Part shown: piece after piece, positions 1 through 6,308 of the stretch
How positions within the stretch are numbered: the first letter of the stretch is position 1
How the letters are laid out: each line of letters opens with the position of its first letter
Made by a program: the position numbers and the translations under genes
DNA from: an uncultured bacterium
GTDB lineage: Bacteria > Desulfobacterota > Desulfobulbia > Desulfobulbales > Desulfobulbaceae
Reading direction: 5' to 3'
NCBI GenBank assembly: GCA_903842475.1
Contig: CAIMMA010000575.1
Coordinates: 1 to 6,604, forward strand
Length of the DNA: 6,604 bases
Notes under the pieces: generated by a model
What the model was told of the DNA's origin: nothing
Databases searched by the model: none
Seen by the model: only the letters and a program-made list of their open reading frames with translations

Positions 1-170
1 CCCGGCATCTTCATGTCCGAGAGCACAAGATCAAGGTCGGTGCTGTACACGATCGGCAGGCCGGCTAAGCCGCTGTTGGCGGTGAAGACTTCATAGCCTT
101 CGTCCTTGAGCAACTCGGCGAGAACAATTTGATAATTGGGTTCGTCATCGACAATGAGAATAGTATGCAT
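1..170 (-). CDS. Response regulator, receiver domain N-terminus (partial, NtrC-type)
   Basis: The minus strand from an ATG at 170 encodes at least 56 residues and runs off the left edge. It starts MHTILIVDDEPNYQIVLAEL and reads DLDLVLSDMKMPG at the edge. This is a CheY-like receiver domain: the acidic pair D8/D9 binds Mg2+, and D52 in the LSDMKMP motif is the expected phosphoacceptor. The motif DMKMPG is especially common in NtrC/AtoC-type sigma-54 activators, but the output domain lies outside the window, so that assignment is inference. The start lies 5 nt after the PHP gene's TAG stop and has no Shine-Dalgarno sequence, because the purine-rich stretch at 184-197 is on the opposite strand. 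Translation coupled to the upstream gene is therefore likely. A cognate kinase is not visible. Confidence 0.9.
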   Translation of the reverse strand, partial: MHTILIVDDEPNYQIVLAELLKDEGYEVFTANSGLAGLPIVYSTDLDLVLSDMKMP

Positions 171-175
171 AGTGG

Positions 176-1048
176 CTAGGACAAAGGAGGAGGGGGGCGG
201 TTTCGCCCGTTTTGACGGGCAAGGATGGCCTCAATGATCGAATAGGGCGGGCAAACCGTTTGGGCCTGATCACCGGCAAGGCGGTTGGCAGGCCTTGTGG
301 CGCCGTGAAAATCGCTGCCGCCGGTGACAATCAGATTATTCTGGGCAGCGATGGCTTTGAGTTTTTTGATAATTTTTCGAGTGTGGGACGGATAATAGAG
401 TTCAATTCCGTCAAGGCCTCGAAGGGCCAACTCGCGAATTACCAGAGATTGGACGCGCATTTCCGGATCCAGTGTTCCTGGATGCGCCAGTACCGCAAGA
501 CCGCCGGTGCGATGAATCATATCGATGGTCTCGGCGGCAGAGTAACTGAAACGGCTCTCCCAGGCGAGTTTGTTACGGCCGAGATACTGACGAAAGGCGG
601 CATCGAAGGTATCGACCACTCCTTTTTCTATCAGCAATCTGGCAATATGGGGCCGGCCGGTCTGGCCACAGCAGGAAATCCTGCTGATTTCTTCAGCGGT
701 TATCGCTATCCCCAGCGCCTGCAGTTTCAACAGAATCGCCGTATTTCGTTTTTCCCGGCCTTGTTGCAGCGGCAGCAGCCATTGATGCAGGACGGGATCG
801 GAGGGATCGATGCCGTAGCCGAGTATATGGAGCGTATATTGACGCAACGTTGTGCTGATTTCCACCCCGGTCAGGATGGTGATTCCCGCCAGACCGCCCA
901 GGCGCTGTACCTCGCCTACTCCTTCGACCGTATCGTGATCGGTGAGCGCCAATCCTTGCAATCCGTTGGCCACGGCCAATTCGATCAGTTCGGCCGGGGT
1001 CGAACTGCCGTCGGAGTAAATGGAGTGGGTATGCAGATCAATACACAT
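176..1048 (-). CDS. PHP-domain phosphoesterase, RNase AM / YciV-like
   Basis: The 290-residue protein has the full set of PHP metal-binding motifs: DLHTHS at residues 4-9 (H6, H8) with D13, LTDHDT at 35-40 (D37, H38, D39), GVEIS at 61-65 (E63), GRPHIARLL at 131-139, LAHPG at 187-191 and GGSDFHG at 243-249. Length and motif order match the YciV/TrpH group. Characterised members are 3',5'-nucleotide bisphosphate phosphatases or 5'-3' exonucleases that shorten RNA oligonucleotides and mature rRNA 5' ends (RNase AM). The role here is inferred from family membership and the enzyme is expected in the cytoplasm. The C-terminus is a short Arg/Pro-rich tail ending PPPPLS. The ATG at 1048 places the DLHTH strand at residue 4, as expected, but it has no Shine-Dalgarno sequence. 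A tandem 10-bp duplication puts a second, out-of-frame ATG at 1058. The response regulator follows after 5 nt, so the two genes probably form an operon. PolIIIA- or histidinol-phosphatase-type PHP proteins fit the motif pattern less well. Confidence 0.9.
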   Translation of the reverse strand: MCIDLHTHSIYSDGSSTPAELIELAVANGLQGLALTDHDTVEGVGEVQRLGGLAGITILTGVEISTTLRQYTLHILGYGIDPSDPVLHQWLLPLQQGREKRNTAILLKLQALGIAITAEEISRISCCGQTGRPHIARLLIEKGVVDTFDAAFRQYLGRNKLAWESRFSYSAAETIDMIHRTGGLAVLAHPGTLDPEMRVQSLVIRELALRGLDGIELYYPSHTRKIIKKLKAIAAQNNLIVTGGSDFHGATRPANRLAGDQAQTVCPPYSIIEAILARQNGRNRPPPPLS

Positions 1049-1060
1049 GGATACACATGG
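1041..1060. repeat. 10-bp perfect tandem duplication at the PHP gene start
   Basis: ATACACATGG occurs twice head to tail (1041-1050 and 1051-1060) with no extension of the match on either side. On the minus strand each copy supplies one ATG. The copy at 1048 is the PHP start. The copy at 1058 is in another frame and opens a 23-codon reading frame that overlaps the PHP gene and stops at 987. Confidence 0.85.
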
Positions 1061-1128
1061 GAAAAGTCGGTAAGAGACGAAGAGGAGTGCAAATACGGGA
1101 ATAAAAGACCCGATGCTTTTGAGGTATC

Positions 1129-1157
1129 AGTCTAATCATGCCTACTTCTTTGTGCAA
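1129..1157 (-). promoter_or_regulatory. Weak promoter candidate for the PHP/response-regulator operon
   Basis: On the minus strand TTGCAC (1152-1157) and TAGACT (1129-1134) are separated by 17 bp. The -10 matches consensus at 4 of 6 positions and the -35 at only 3 of 6. It is the best-spaced pair I found in the divergent intergenic region facing the PHP gene, about 80 nt upstream of its start. The assignment is tentative. Confidence 0.2.
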
Positions 1158-1189
1158 TAACCAAATGAAATCGCCCCGGAAACCATAGC

Positions 1190-1218
1190 TTGTCAACCGC
1201 GGTACCCATTATTATTGT
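1190..1218 (+). promoter_or_regulatory. Promoter candidate for the cbbQ-like operon
   Basis: TTGTCA (1190-1195, 5 of 6 to the sigma-70 -35) and TATTGT (1213-1218, 4 of 6 to the -10) are separated by 17 bp and lie just upstream of the ribosome binding site at 1237. This would give a leader of roughly 25 nt. On the opposite strand the same site reads as a perfect TTGACA, but no matching -10 follows it there. Confidence 0.33.
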
Positions 1219-1236
1219 TGAAGCAACTCTTATGAC

Positions 1237-1242
1237 AAGGAG
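1237..1242 (+). promoter_or_regulatory. Ribosome binding site of the MoxR ATPase gene
   Basis: AAGGAG lies 6 nt before the ATG at 1249. It is the only textbook Shine-Dalgarno sequence I found for any gene in the window, and it fixes the start of this ORF. Confidence 0.85.
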
Positions 1243-1248
1243 AAACCT

Positions 1249-2061
1249 ATGTCCGGACGACCTTTGCGGATTGATGAATATATCATTGAAAATGAGCCCT
1301 ACTATCTCCCTACCGGAGACGAAGTTGCCATTGCGGAAGCTGCTTATCAAGAAGGGGTGCCCTTGCTGTTGAAAGGACCCACCGGTTGCGGCAAGACCAG
1401 GTTTATCCAGTACCTTGCCTGGCGGCTGCAGCGCCCTTTGATCACGGTGAGCTGCCACGACGATCTTTCCACCAGCGATCTGGTCGGCCGTTACCTGATT
1501 CGATCCGGCGAAGCGGTGTGGACTGACGGTCCGTTGACGATGGCGGTTCGAGCCGGGGCTATCTGCTACTTGGATGAAATTGTCGAGGCCCGCAAGGATA
1601 CGACGGTGGTGATCCATCCGCTGGCCGATGACCGGCGCCAACTTCCCATCGAAAAGCGGGGCGAACTGCTGACCGCACCACCGGAGTTCATGCTGGCGGT
1701 CTCCTACAATCCCGGCTACCAGAGTGTGCTGAAAGACCTCAAGGCCTCAACCCGGCAGCGATTTATTGCCTTGAGTTTTGACTACCCGGCCCCGGACAAA
1801 GAGATGGAAATCGTCTGCAGGGAAGGGGGGTTGGAAATTGCCATCGCCCGACCTTTGGTCAAGCTGGCGGCCATGACCCGGACCTTGAAGGATTCAGGGC
1901 TTGCCGAGGGAGCCTCCACCCGGCTGCTCATCCAAGCCGGCAAACTGATCGCCAGGGGCATCCCGATTCCAACTGCTTGCCGGGCATCAATCAGTGAGGC
2001 CCTGACCGACGATTCGGAACTGCTCGCAGCCCTTGACGAAATGGTCAGTTCGCTTTTTTAA
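1249..2061 (+). CDS. cbbQ: MoxR-family AAA+ ATPase, CbbQ/NorQ type
   Basis: The 270-residue protein is a complete CbbQ/NirQ/NorQ/GvpN-class MoxR ATPase. It has Walker A GPTGCGKT (43-50, K49), the family signature SCHDDLSTSDLVGRYL (68-83), Walker B ICYLDE followed by IVEARKD (105-117, D109 and E110), sensor-1 SYNPGYQS (152-159, N154) and arginine-finger candidates in STRQRF (R169, R171). The C-terminal helical part ends with a conserved-looking LTDD segment. Length is normal for the family. In known systems a hexamer of this protein uses ATP to remodel a target that its VWA partner recognises: Rubisco for CbbQ, nitric oxide reductase for NorQ. The CbbO/NorD partner gene begins 6 nt downstream in the same reading frame. 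No Rubisco, nor or gas-vesicle gene is present here, so the symbol denotes the family and not a proven client. NorQ remains a real alternative. The ATG is set by the AAGGAG at 1237. Confidence 0.88.
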   Translation: MSGRPLRIDEYIIENEPYYLPTGDEVAIAEAAYQEGVPLLLKGPTGCGKTRFIQYLAWRLQRPLITVSCHDDLSTSDLVGRYLIRSGEAVWTDGPLTMAVRAGAICYLDEIVEARKDTTVVIHPLADDRRQLPIEKRGELLTAPPEFMLAVSYNPGYQSVLKDLKASTRQRFIALSFDYPAPDKEMEIVCREGGLEIAIARPLVKLAAMTRTLKDSGLAEGASTRLLIQAGKLIARGIPIPTACRASISEALTDDSELLAALDEMVSSLF

Positions 2062-2067
2062 GCCGCC

Positions 2068-4347
2068 ATGGATATTGAGGCACTCAAAACCAGGTTTTAT
2101 GAACTGGTGGCGCCCAGCCTGCCCAACGAATGGGATGTGGAAGACGCGCTTTTTGCCCTGGCCAATGGAAACAGCGTCCGGCTTGATGATATTTTTTCGC
2201 AGGTTCCTGCGATATGGCCCGTCTCGCACTCCCTTTGTTTCGCCTATCTTTCGGCCGCCGATCCGGTGCTGCACGGACTGGCCCCTGAGGAATTGTCGCT
2301 CTGGGTCCATACGCTTCTGGATCGGTACGAAACCGCCGGATTGCATGGGGCGCAACTGTTTATGACCGAGGGACAACAGCATTTCGTTCGCCACCTCCGG
2401 GGGCAGGGCGGTTTACGGCTGACCGAAATTCGCCCCCGATTGCAGCCCTACGTCAATGGCCTGGCTGGTACGGAGATGCCGCTGATCGCCTCTGATGAGG
2501 CCTCCACCGATACGGAATGCATTTTTCTGCCCCATGAAATCGGACTCTTTGCTGATAACACCGAAAACTTCCTGCTCTATAAACTGATGGTTTCCTTTCA
2601 ATGGGCCTCAGTCCAGGCGGGAACATTTGCTGTTCCGCCATCGCTTGCATCATCAAATGCTTCAAGCCATCCCTTGGAAGAGCTGTTTGCTGATTTCCCG
2701 ATCCCAGCCAGCGCCCAAAGTCTGTATCATTTGTTTGAAACCGGGCGGGTCTTAAGATTTTTACAGGACGAACTTCCCGGCCTGATGCGCCAGGCGCTGG
2801 CCATTCTACCCCGTCTGCCGCTTTCCGCCGATGGCGTGGCATCGCGCAACCTGCTCGACCGTTTGCAGCTGGGACTGCTTCGTGGCCAGTGGCCAAGTGG
2901 TGAAGCATCAGCAACGGAGGCCCATGCCTGGCGGCTGCTCCAGCAATGCCGGGAATATCAGGTCGATAATCAGGGAAGTATCGAGGCGGTCCGCGAGCTG
3001 ATGCCGCTGCTTTCAGGGGACCCGGATTGGCTTGCCACCGATCCGCTGATTTTCCAAGGGTCGCTACGTCTCCGGGAGGTGCGGAACGCCCAGTTGAAAC
3101 GTCGGCGCGAACGGGAATGGCGCTTTATCAAAGCCCTGACGCTCCATCTCCAGCAGGCCTCTCCCCAAAAGAAACATGGAGCGGCAGAGGACCGGAACGA
3201 GCAACAATCAGCTCAAAGTTCTCAAGAGGCTGATCTGGCCATGGTGGTCGAGTCCGGGAATCCACCGCAACCCAAGTCGCTGCCGCCGCCTTTGACCTCG
3301 TTGCGGATCGATAATCAAGAGATGGCTTTGAGCGAAGAACTCACCGAACTGGCCGAACAGATTCGCCAGGATTTGGGTGTCTTGCCCGAAGAGTATATCA
3401 GCAGCGCTGTTGGCAAGGCTGGCCAGGGGTTTAGTGCGGTTCATCCGGCGAATCAGGCCGATGGGTTGGGCGTGTTCGCACCGGTGGTGTACGACGAGTG
3501 GGATTATCGGCGCAAAGGATTTCGTAAAAACTGGTGCGTGGTGACGGAAAGAGAGATGCCGCTGGTGCAGACTTCGTTCATCGAACAGACACTGCAACGG
3601 TACAAGGGACAGATTCGACGGTTGCGCCATCAGTTCGAACTCCTGCAGACCAATGAACATTTTATCCGCAGGCAGCGGGACGGCAACGATATCGATCTTG
3701 ACGCCTTAGTCGAATCCCTTGCCGATATCCATGCCGGCCGTCCGCCTTCGGACCGGCTGTTCATTCGGCTTGCCCGCGAACAACGCGATATCGCGGTTTA
3801 TTTCCTGGTGGACATGTCCAACTCAACCGCCGGTTGGGTTGGTCAATCGATCAAGGAAGCGCTGGTCCTTATTTGCGAGGCCATGGAAGTGCTCAACGAT
3901 CGTTATGGCATCTACGGTTTTTCAGGGATGCGCCGGTTGCGCTGCGAGCTTTTTCCGGTCAAACGGCTTGATGAGCGGTACAGCCAGGTCGTTCGTCAAC
4001 GGATCGCCGCTATCGGCCCCAAGGATTACACCCGCATGGCTCCGGCCATCCGTCACATGACCTCACTGTTTGCCCAGGTTGAGGCGAAGGTCAGATTGCT
4101 GATCATCCTTTCCGATGGCAAACCTGAAGATTACGATGATTATAAGGGCGAATACGCTATCGAGGATACCCGTCACGCCCTGTTGGAAGCCAAAGCAAAA
4201 GGCGTTCATCCCTTCTGCATCACCATCGACCGCCAGGCCCATGAGTATATGGCCCACATGTATGGCGAGGTCAACTCGATTTTTATCGACGAGGTCGGTC
4301 GATTACCGGCCCGGATGCCGGAAATTTACCGAACCCTGACCACCTGA
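2068..4347 (+). CDS. VWA-domain partner of the MoxR ATPase, CbbO/NorD family
   Basis: The 759-residue protein has three visible parts. An N-terminal mostly helical region (about 1-360) contains a NorD/CbbO-type stretch, FLPHEIGLF then NFLLYKL and GTF, at about 151-187. A Gln/Glu/Pro-rich linker of low complexity follows (about 362-411). The C-terminal von Willebrand factor A domain (about 570-759) carries a full MIDAS metal site: D582-x-S584-x-S586, T655 and D683 in LSDGKP. In CbbO the VWA domain docks onto the client while CbbQ supplies ATPase force; that role here is inferred. The length fits CbbO better than the shorter NorD proteins, but I cannot align the first 150 residues confidently to either. 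The ATG lies 6 nt after the ATPase stop with no Shine-Dalgarno sequence, so translational coupling is likely. A strong terminator follows 38 nt after the TGA. No signal peptide or membrane segment is visible, so a cytoplasmic location is expected. Confidence 0.87.
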   Translation: MDIEALKTRFYELVAPSLPNEWDVEDALFALANGNSVRLDDIFSQVPAIWPVSHSLCFAYLSAADPVLHGLAPEELSLWVHTLLDRYETAGLHGAQLFMTEGQQHFVRHLRGQGGLRLTEIRPRLQPYVNGLAGTEMPLIASDEASTDTECIFLPHEIGLFADNTENFLLYKLMVSFQWASVQAGTFAVPPSLASSNASSHPLEELFADFPIPASAQSLYHLFETGRVLRFLQDELPGLMRQALAILPRLPLSADGVASRNLLDRLQLGLLRGQWPSGEASATEAHAWRLLQQCREYQVDNQGSIEAVRELMPLLSGDPDWLATDPLIFQGSLRLREVRNAQLKRRREREWRFIKALTLHLQQASPQKKHGAAEDRNEQQSAQSSQEADLAMVVESGNPPQPKSLPPPLTSLRIDNQEMALSEELTELAEQIRQDLGVLPEEYISSAVGKAGQGFSAVHPANQADGLGVFAPVVYDEWDYRRKGFRKNWCVVTEREMPLVQTSFIEQTLQRYKGQIRRLRHQFELLQTNEHFIRRQRDGNDIDLDALVESLADIHAGRPPSDRLFIRLAREQRDIAVYFLVDMSNSTAGWVGQSIKEALVLICEAMEVLNDRYGIYGFSGMRRLRCELFPVKRLDERYSQVVRQRIAAIGPKDYTRMAPAIRHMTSLFAQVEAKVRLLIILSDGKPEDYDDYKGEYAIEDTRHALLEAKAKGVHPFCITIDRQAHEYMAHMYGEVNSIFIDEVGRLPARMPEIYRTLTT

Positions 4348-4385
4348 CCGCATTAATCGACATCTTGCATACCGTTGCAGCGTTG

Positions 4386-4417
4386 ACCTTCAAACCCGGC
4401 CGATTGAAGGTTTTTTC
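4386..4417 (+). terminator. Intrinsic terminator of the ATPase/VWA operon
   Basis: A perfect 8-bp stem, ACCTTCAA (4386-4393) with TTGAAGGT (4404-4411), encloses a 10-nt loop and runs directly into six T's (4411-4416). It lies 38 nt after the VWA gene stop. The opposite strand has no T-run after the stem, so it acts only on plus-strand transcripts. Confidence 0.9.
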
Positions 4418-4434
4418 TTGAATCTTCTTGAATC
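4415..4434. repeat. 10-bp perfect tandem duplication after the terminator
   Basis: TTCTTGAATC occurs twice in tandem (4415-4424 and 4425-4434). The first copy overlaps the terminator's T-tract. Each copy contains TTGAAT, which resembles a -35 hexamer. Confidence 0.8.
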
Positions 4435-4456
4435 CTACCATGGCATGTTGTTTAAC
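4428..4456 (+). promoter_or_regulatory. Promoter candidate for the Sel1-repeat gene
   Basis: TTGAAT (4428-4433) and TTTAAC (4451-4456) are separated by 17 bp, each matching 4 of 6 consensus bases, about 45 nt upstream of the gene. An own promoter is expected because a strong terminator precedes this gene. The match itself is only moderate. Confidence 0.3.
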
Positions 4457-4500
4457 CAGCGCATTGGGTTGAAAAACAATCTCCTGTATCGGGGTCAGGT

Positions 4501-5277
4501 ATGCGGCGACATTTTTTCTTTGCGGTTTTGATTTTTTTCATGGTGGTCGGGACAGCCTATTCTCAGGTTGTTGACGATATTACGCCCCGGTTAAAAATAG
4601 AGGCGTATCGTTCGTATTACGGCAAGGGGCAACCGGTGGATTATGCCCGTGCCTATCGGCTGTACCTCGCCGCCGCAGAACGGGGGGATGTGGAAGCGCA
4701 GTTTGTCGTCGGCGGAATGCTCTATCAGGGGCAGGGGGTGGAGCAGGACAAACGGGAAGGATTCAAGTGGTTGTTGCAGGCGGCGGAGCAGGGCAAAGTT
4801 TCTCCGGAGTCATTGAATATCATCGGCGGCATGTATCTTCGCGGTCAAATTGTGCCGCTCAATTATCTGGAGGCCAAGAAATGGTTAACCATGGCCGCCG
4901 AACAGGGCAACTTGAGTGCCCAGAATGATTTAGCCTATCTCTTGTATAACGGGTTGGGAGGAGAACGTGATTACAAGAAGGCACTTGAACTGTATGAAAA
5001 AGCCGCCTTGCAGGGGGATGCCCTGGCCCAGGCCAACACCGGTTTGATGTACGCAACCGGTAACGGCACCGATATGGATAAAGCCCGCGGTTATGCCTGG
5101 TATTCCCTGTCTGCCAGTCAGGGAAACACCTTTGCCACCATCAATCGCAATAATCTGATGATCAACATGACTTGGGAAGAGTTAAATCGAGCCCAGGCCA
5201 TATCGGTGGAACTCTATCGCCAAATCGAAAAAATCGGGACTAACAAGCCCGAGGCAAGGAGTATTGCTGCGCCTTAA
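4501..5277 (+). CDS. Exported Sel1-repeat (SLR/TPR-like) protein
   Basis: The 258-residue protein begins with a signal peptide: MRRH, a hydrophobic stretch at residues 5-18, and a likely signal peptidase I site after A-Y-S (about residue 21). The mature part consists of about four to five Sel1-like repeats at roughly 47-82, 83-120, 121-156, 157-192 and a degenerate one from 193. They are recognised by recurring AAAERGD, AAEQG and AALQGD helices followed by Gly-rich turns such as GMLYQGQGVEQD. Such alpha/alpha solenoids bind other proteins, and exported members often act in the envelope; the partner here is unknown. The ATG at 4501 is supported by the signal peptide directly behind it and by an in-frame stop a little upstream. 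The Shine-Dalgarno sequence is weak (a G-rich GGGGTCAGG just before it). The gene's last bases carry the terminator of the convergent dusB, and its TAA overlaps the dusB stop. I found no plus-strand terminator behind it. Confidence 0.9.
   Translation: MRRHFFFAVLIFFMVVGTAYSQVVDDITPRLKIEAYRSYYGKGQPVDYARAYRLYLAAAERGDVEAQFVVGGMLYQGQGVEQDKREGFKWLLQAAEQGKVSPESLNIIGGMYLRGQIVPLNYLEAKKWLTMAAEQGNLSAQNDLAYLLYNGLGGERDYKKALELYEKAALQGDALAQANTGLMYATGNGTDMDKARGYAWYSLSASQGNTFATINRNNLMINMTWEELNRAQAISVELYRQIEKIGTNKPEARSIAAP
5228..5252 (-). terminator. Intrinsic terminator of dusB, inside the Sel1 gene
   Basis: On the minus strand TCGGG (complement of 5248-5252) pairs with CCCGA (complement of 5234-5238). The stem is extended by a 2-bp inner stem with one bulged base, and TTTTTT (complement of 5228-5233) follows. 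It begins about 22 nt after the dusB stop codon. The whole structure lies within the coding sequence of the convergent Sel1 gene, close to its 3' end. Confidence 0.75.
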
Positions 5278-6263
5278 CCTTCTGCATTGCCGAGCAGATC
5301 GCTGTCGCTGTGCTGGAGCAGCAGGGCGATGATTTCTTCTACCGTTCCGGCGGCATAGATCAACTGTCGCAAACGAGTGGCTCCATGGAGACCGGTCAGG
5401 AACCGGGAAGTATGATTTTTTATCTTAAACAGCACTCTGGTAACCGGAAGATACTGTTTGGACAACTCCAGATACCGCAGGATCACCGGCAGACGACCCA
5501 ACAGGGTGGCCGGCTGTCCCGCCGATGCAAACACCCAAGGGTTGCCCAGAGCACCCCGGCCGACCATCACCGCATCGCAACCGGTTTCCGTCATCATCTG
5601 GAGACCGTCGGCAAAGACGAGAATATCACCGTTGCCGATCACCGGGATGCGTACCGCCTCTTTCACCGCCTTGATTATTTTTCGATCCGCGAGTCCCCCA
5701 AAACCCTGTGCCCAGGTCCGGGCATGAATGGTCACCGCAGCTGCGCCTGCGGCCTCGGCCATAGTTGCAAATTCAGGCCCATTGATCTGCTCCTCGGTCC
5801 AGCCGCTGCGAAATTTAACGGTGACCGGAAGGGTGGTGTTGGCACAGACGGTTTCGATGATCTTTTGCGCCAGGCGCAGGTCTTTCATCAAGGCGCATCC
5901 GGAACCTCGCTTGGTCACCTTACGTACCGGGCACCCCATATTGAGATCGATGAGATCAATAGGATAGGAAGAAGCGATGGCAGCAGCCTCACCCATGTGA
6001 TCCGGGTCGCTGCCGAAGAGCTGGACCCCGAACGGCTGCTCATCGGCCACGGTCTGCATCAGGTCCAGGGTGTTTTTCTGCCTGTAGGCAAGGCCGTGAC
6101 AGCTGACCATCTCTGAAAAACAAAGCGCGGCCCCCTGTTCACGGCAAAGCAGGCGGAAGGGGAGATCGGTATATCCCGCCAAAGGGGCTAAAATCATGGG
6201 TGATTTAAGCGCGATGGTCCCTATGGAAACCGGGGGGAGGAGAGAACCGATAGCACTACACAT
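5274..6263 (-). CDS. dusB: tRNA-dihydrouridine synthase, DusB type
   Basis: This FMN enzyme reduces specific uridines in the tRNA D-loop to dihydrouridine with NAD(P)H in the cytoplasm. With the ATG at 6263 as start the protein is 329 residues. It shows the FMN-barrel start MILAPLAGYTD (23-33), GVQLFGSDP (79-87), the catalytic-cysteine motif DLNMGCP (C111), RKVTKRGSG (114-122), VKFRSGW, the IHART segment typical of Dus, IGNGDI and VMVGRGALGNPW. Motif order and length fit DusB. A longer reading from a GTG at 6305 adds 14 residues, but that GTG lies inside the stem of a minus-strand terminator and those residues are not family-like, so I prefer 6263. Neither start has a good Shine-Dalgarno sequence. 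The stop codon overlaps the Sel1 gene's stop in the palindrome TTAA, and the dusB terminator lies beyond it inside that gene. Assignment to the DusB subgroup rather than another Dus is fairly but not fully certain. Confidence 0.9.
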   Translation of the reverse strand: MCSAIGSLLPPVSIGTIALKSPMILAPLAGYTDLPFRLLCREQGAALCFSEMVSCHGLAYRQKNTLDLMQTVADEQPFGVQLFGSDPDHMGEAAAIASSYPIDLIDLNMGCPVRKVTKRGSGCALMKDLRLAQKIIETVCANTTLPVTVKFRSGWTEEQINGPEFATMAEAAGAAAVTIHARTWAQGFGGLADRKIIKAVKEAVRIPVIGNGDILVFADGLQMMTETGCDAVMVGRGALGNPWVFASAGQPATLLGRLPVILRYLELSKQYLPVTRVLFKIKNHTSRFLTGLHGATRLRQLIYAAGTVEEIIALLLQHSDSDLLGNAEG

Positions 6264-6274
6264 GGGCAGGGAAG

Positions 6275-6308
6275 AAAAAAGGTGCTGCCGTTTCCTCTGC
6301 GGCACCTT
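6275..6308 (-). terminator. Intrinsic terminator between the right-edge gene and dusB
   Basis: On the minus strand AAGGTGC (complement of 6302-6308) pairs perfectly with GCACCTT (complement of 6279-6285). The upper stem is imperfect, with further G-C pairs, and a run of six T's (complement of 6275-6280) overlaps the end of the stem. It lies about 24 nt after the stop of the right-edge gene. The T-run ends only 11 nt before the preferred dusB ATG, leaving no room for a promoter in between. Confidence 0.75.

Noticed and set aside
184..197. Strong purine-rich AGGAGG-like sequence on the plus strand
   Set aside because: It is the complement of Pro codons at the PHP C-terminus. No supported plus-strand gene follows, and it cannot serve the minus-strand response regulator.
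205..220. Hairpin GCCCGT-TTTG-ACGGGC near the PHP 3' end
   Set aside because: The 6-bp stem has no T-run on either strand and sits in coding sequence before the co-oriented response regulator, so it is unlikely to be a terminator.
212..1135. A 307-codon open frame on the plus strand opposite the PHP gene
   Set aside because: It lies antisense to a gene with complete catalytic motifs, and its translation shows no recognisable domain or sensible composition.
2050..2061. T-run at the ATPase stop codon as a ribosomal frameshift site
   Set aside because: The zero-frame codons CTT TTT TAA do not form an X-XXY-YYZ heptamer, and the VWA gene is already in the same frame, so a frameshift would not join the two proteins.
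2062..2071. GCCGCCATGG resembling a Kozak context at the VWA gene start
   Set aside because: Every other signal in the window is bacterial (Shine-Dalgarno sequence, intrinsic terminators, operon spacing), so the resemblance is coincidental.
5310..6116. A 268-codon open frame on the plus strand opposite dusB
   Set aside because: It is a frame shadow of dusB, whose catalytic motifs are intact on the other strand. It has no ribosome binding site or family features.
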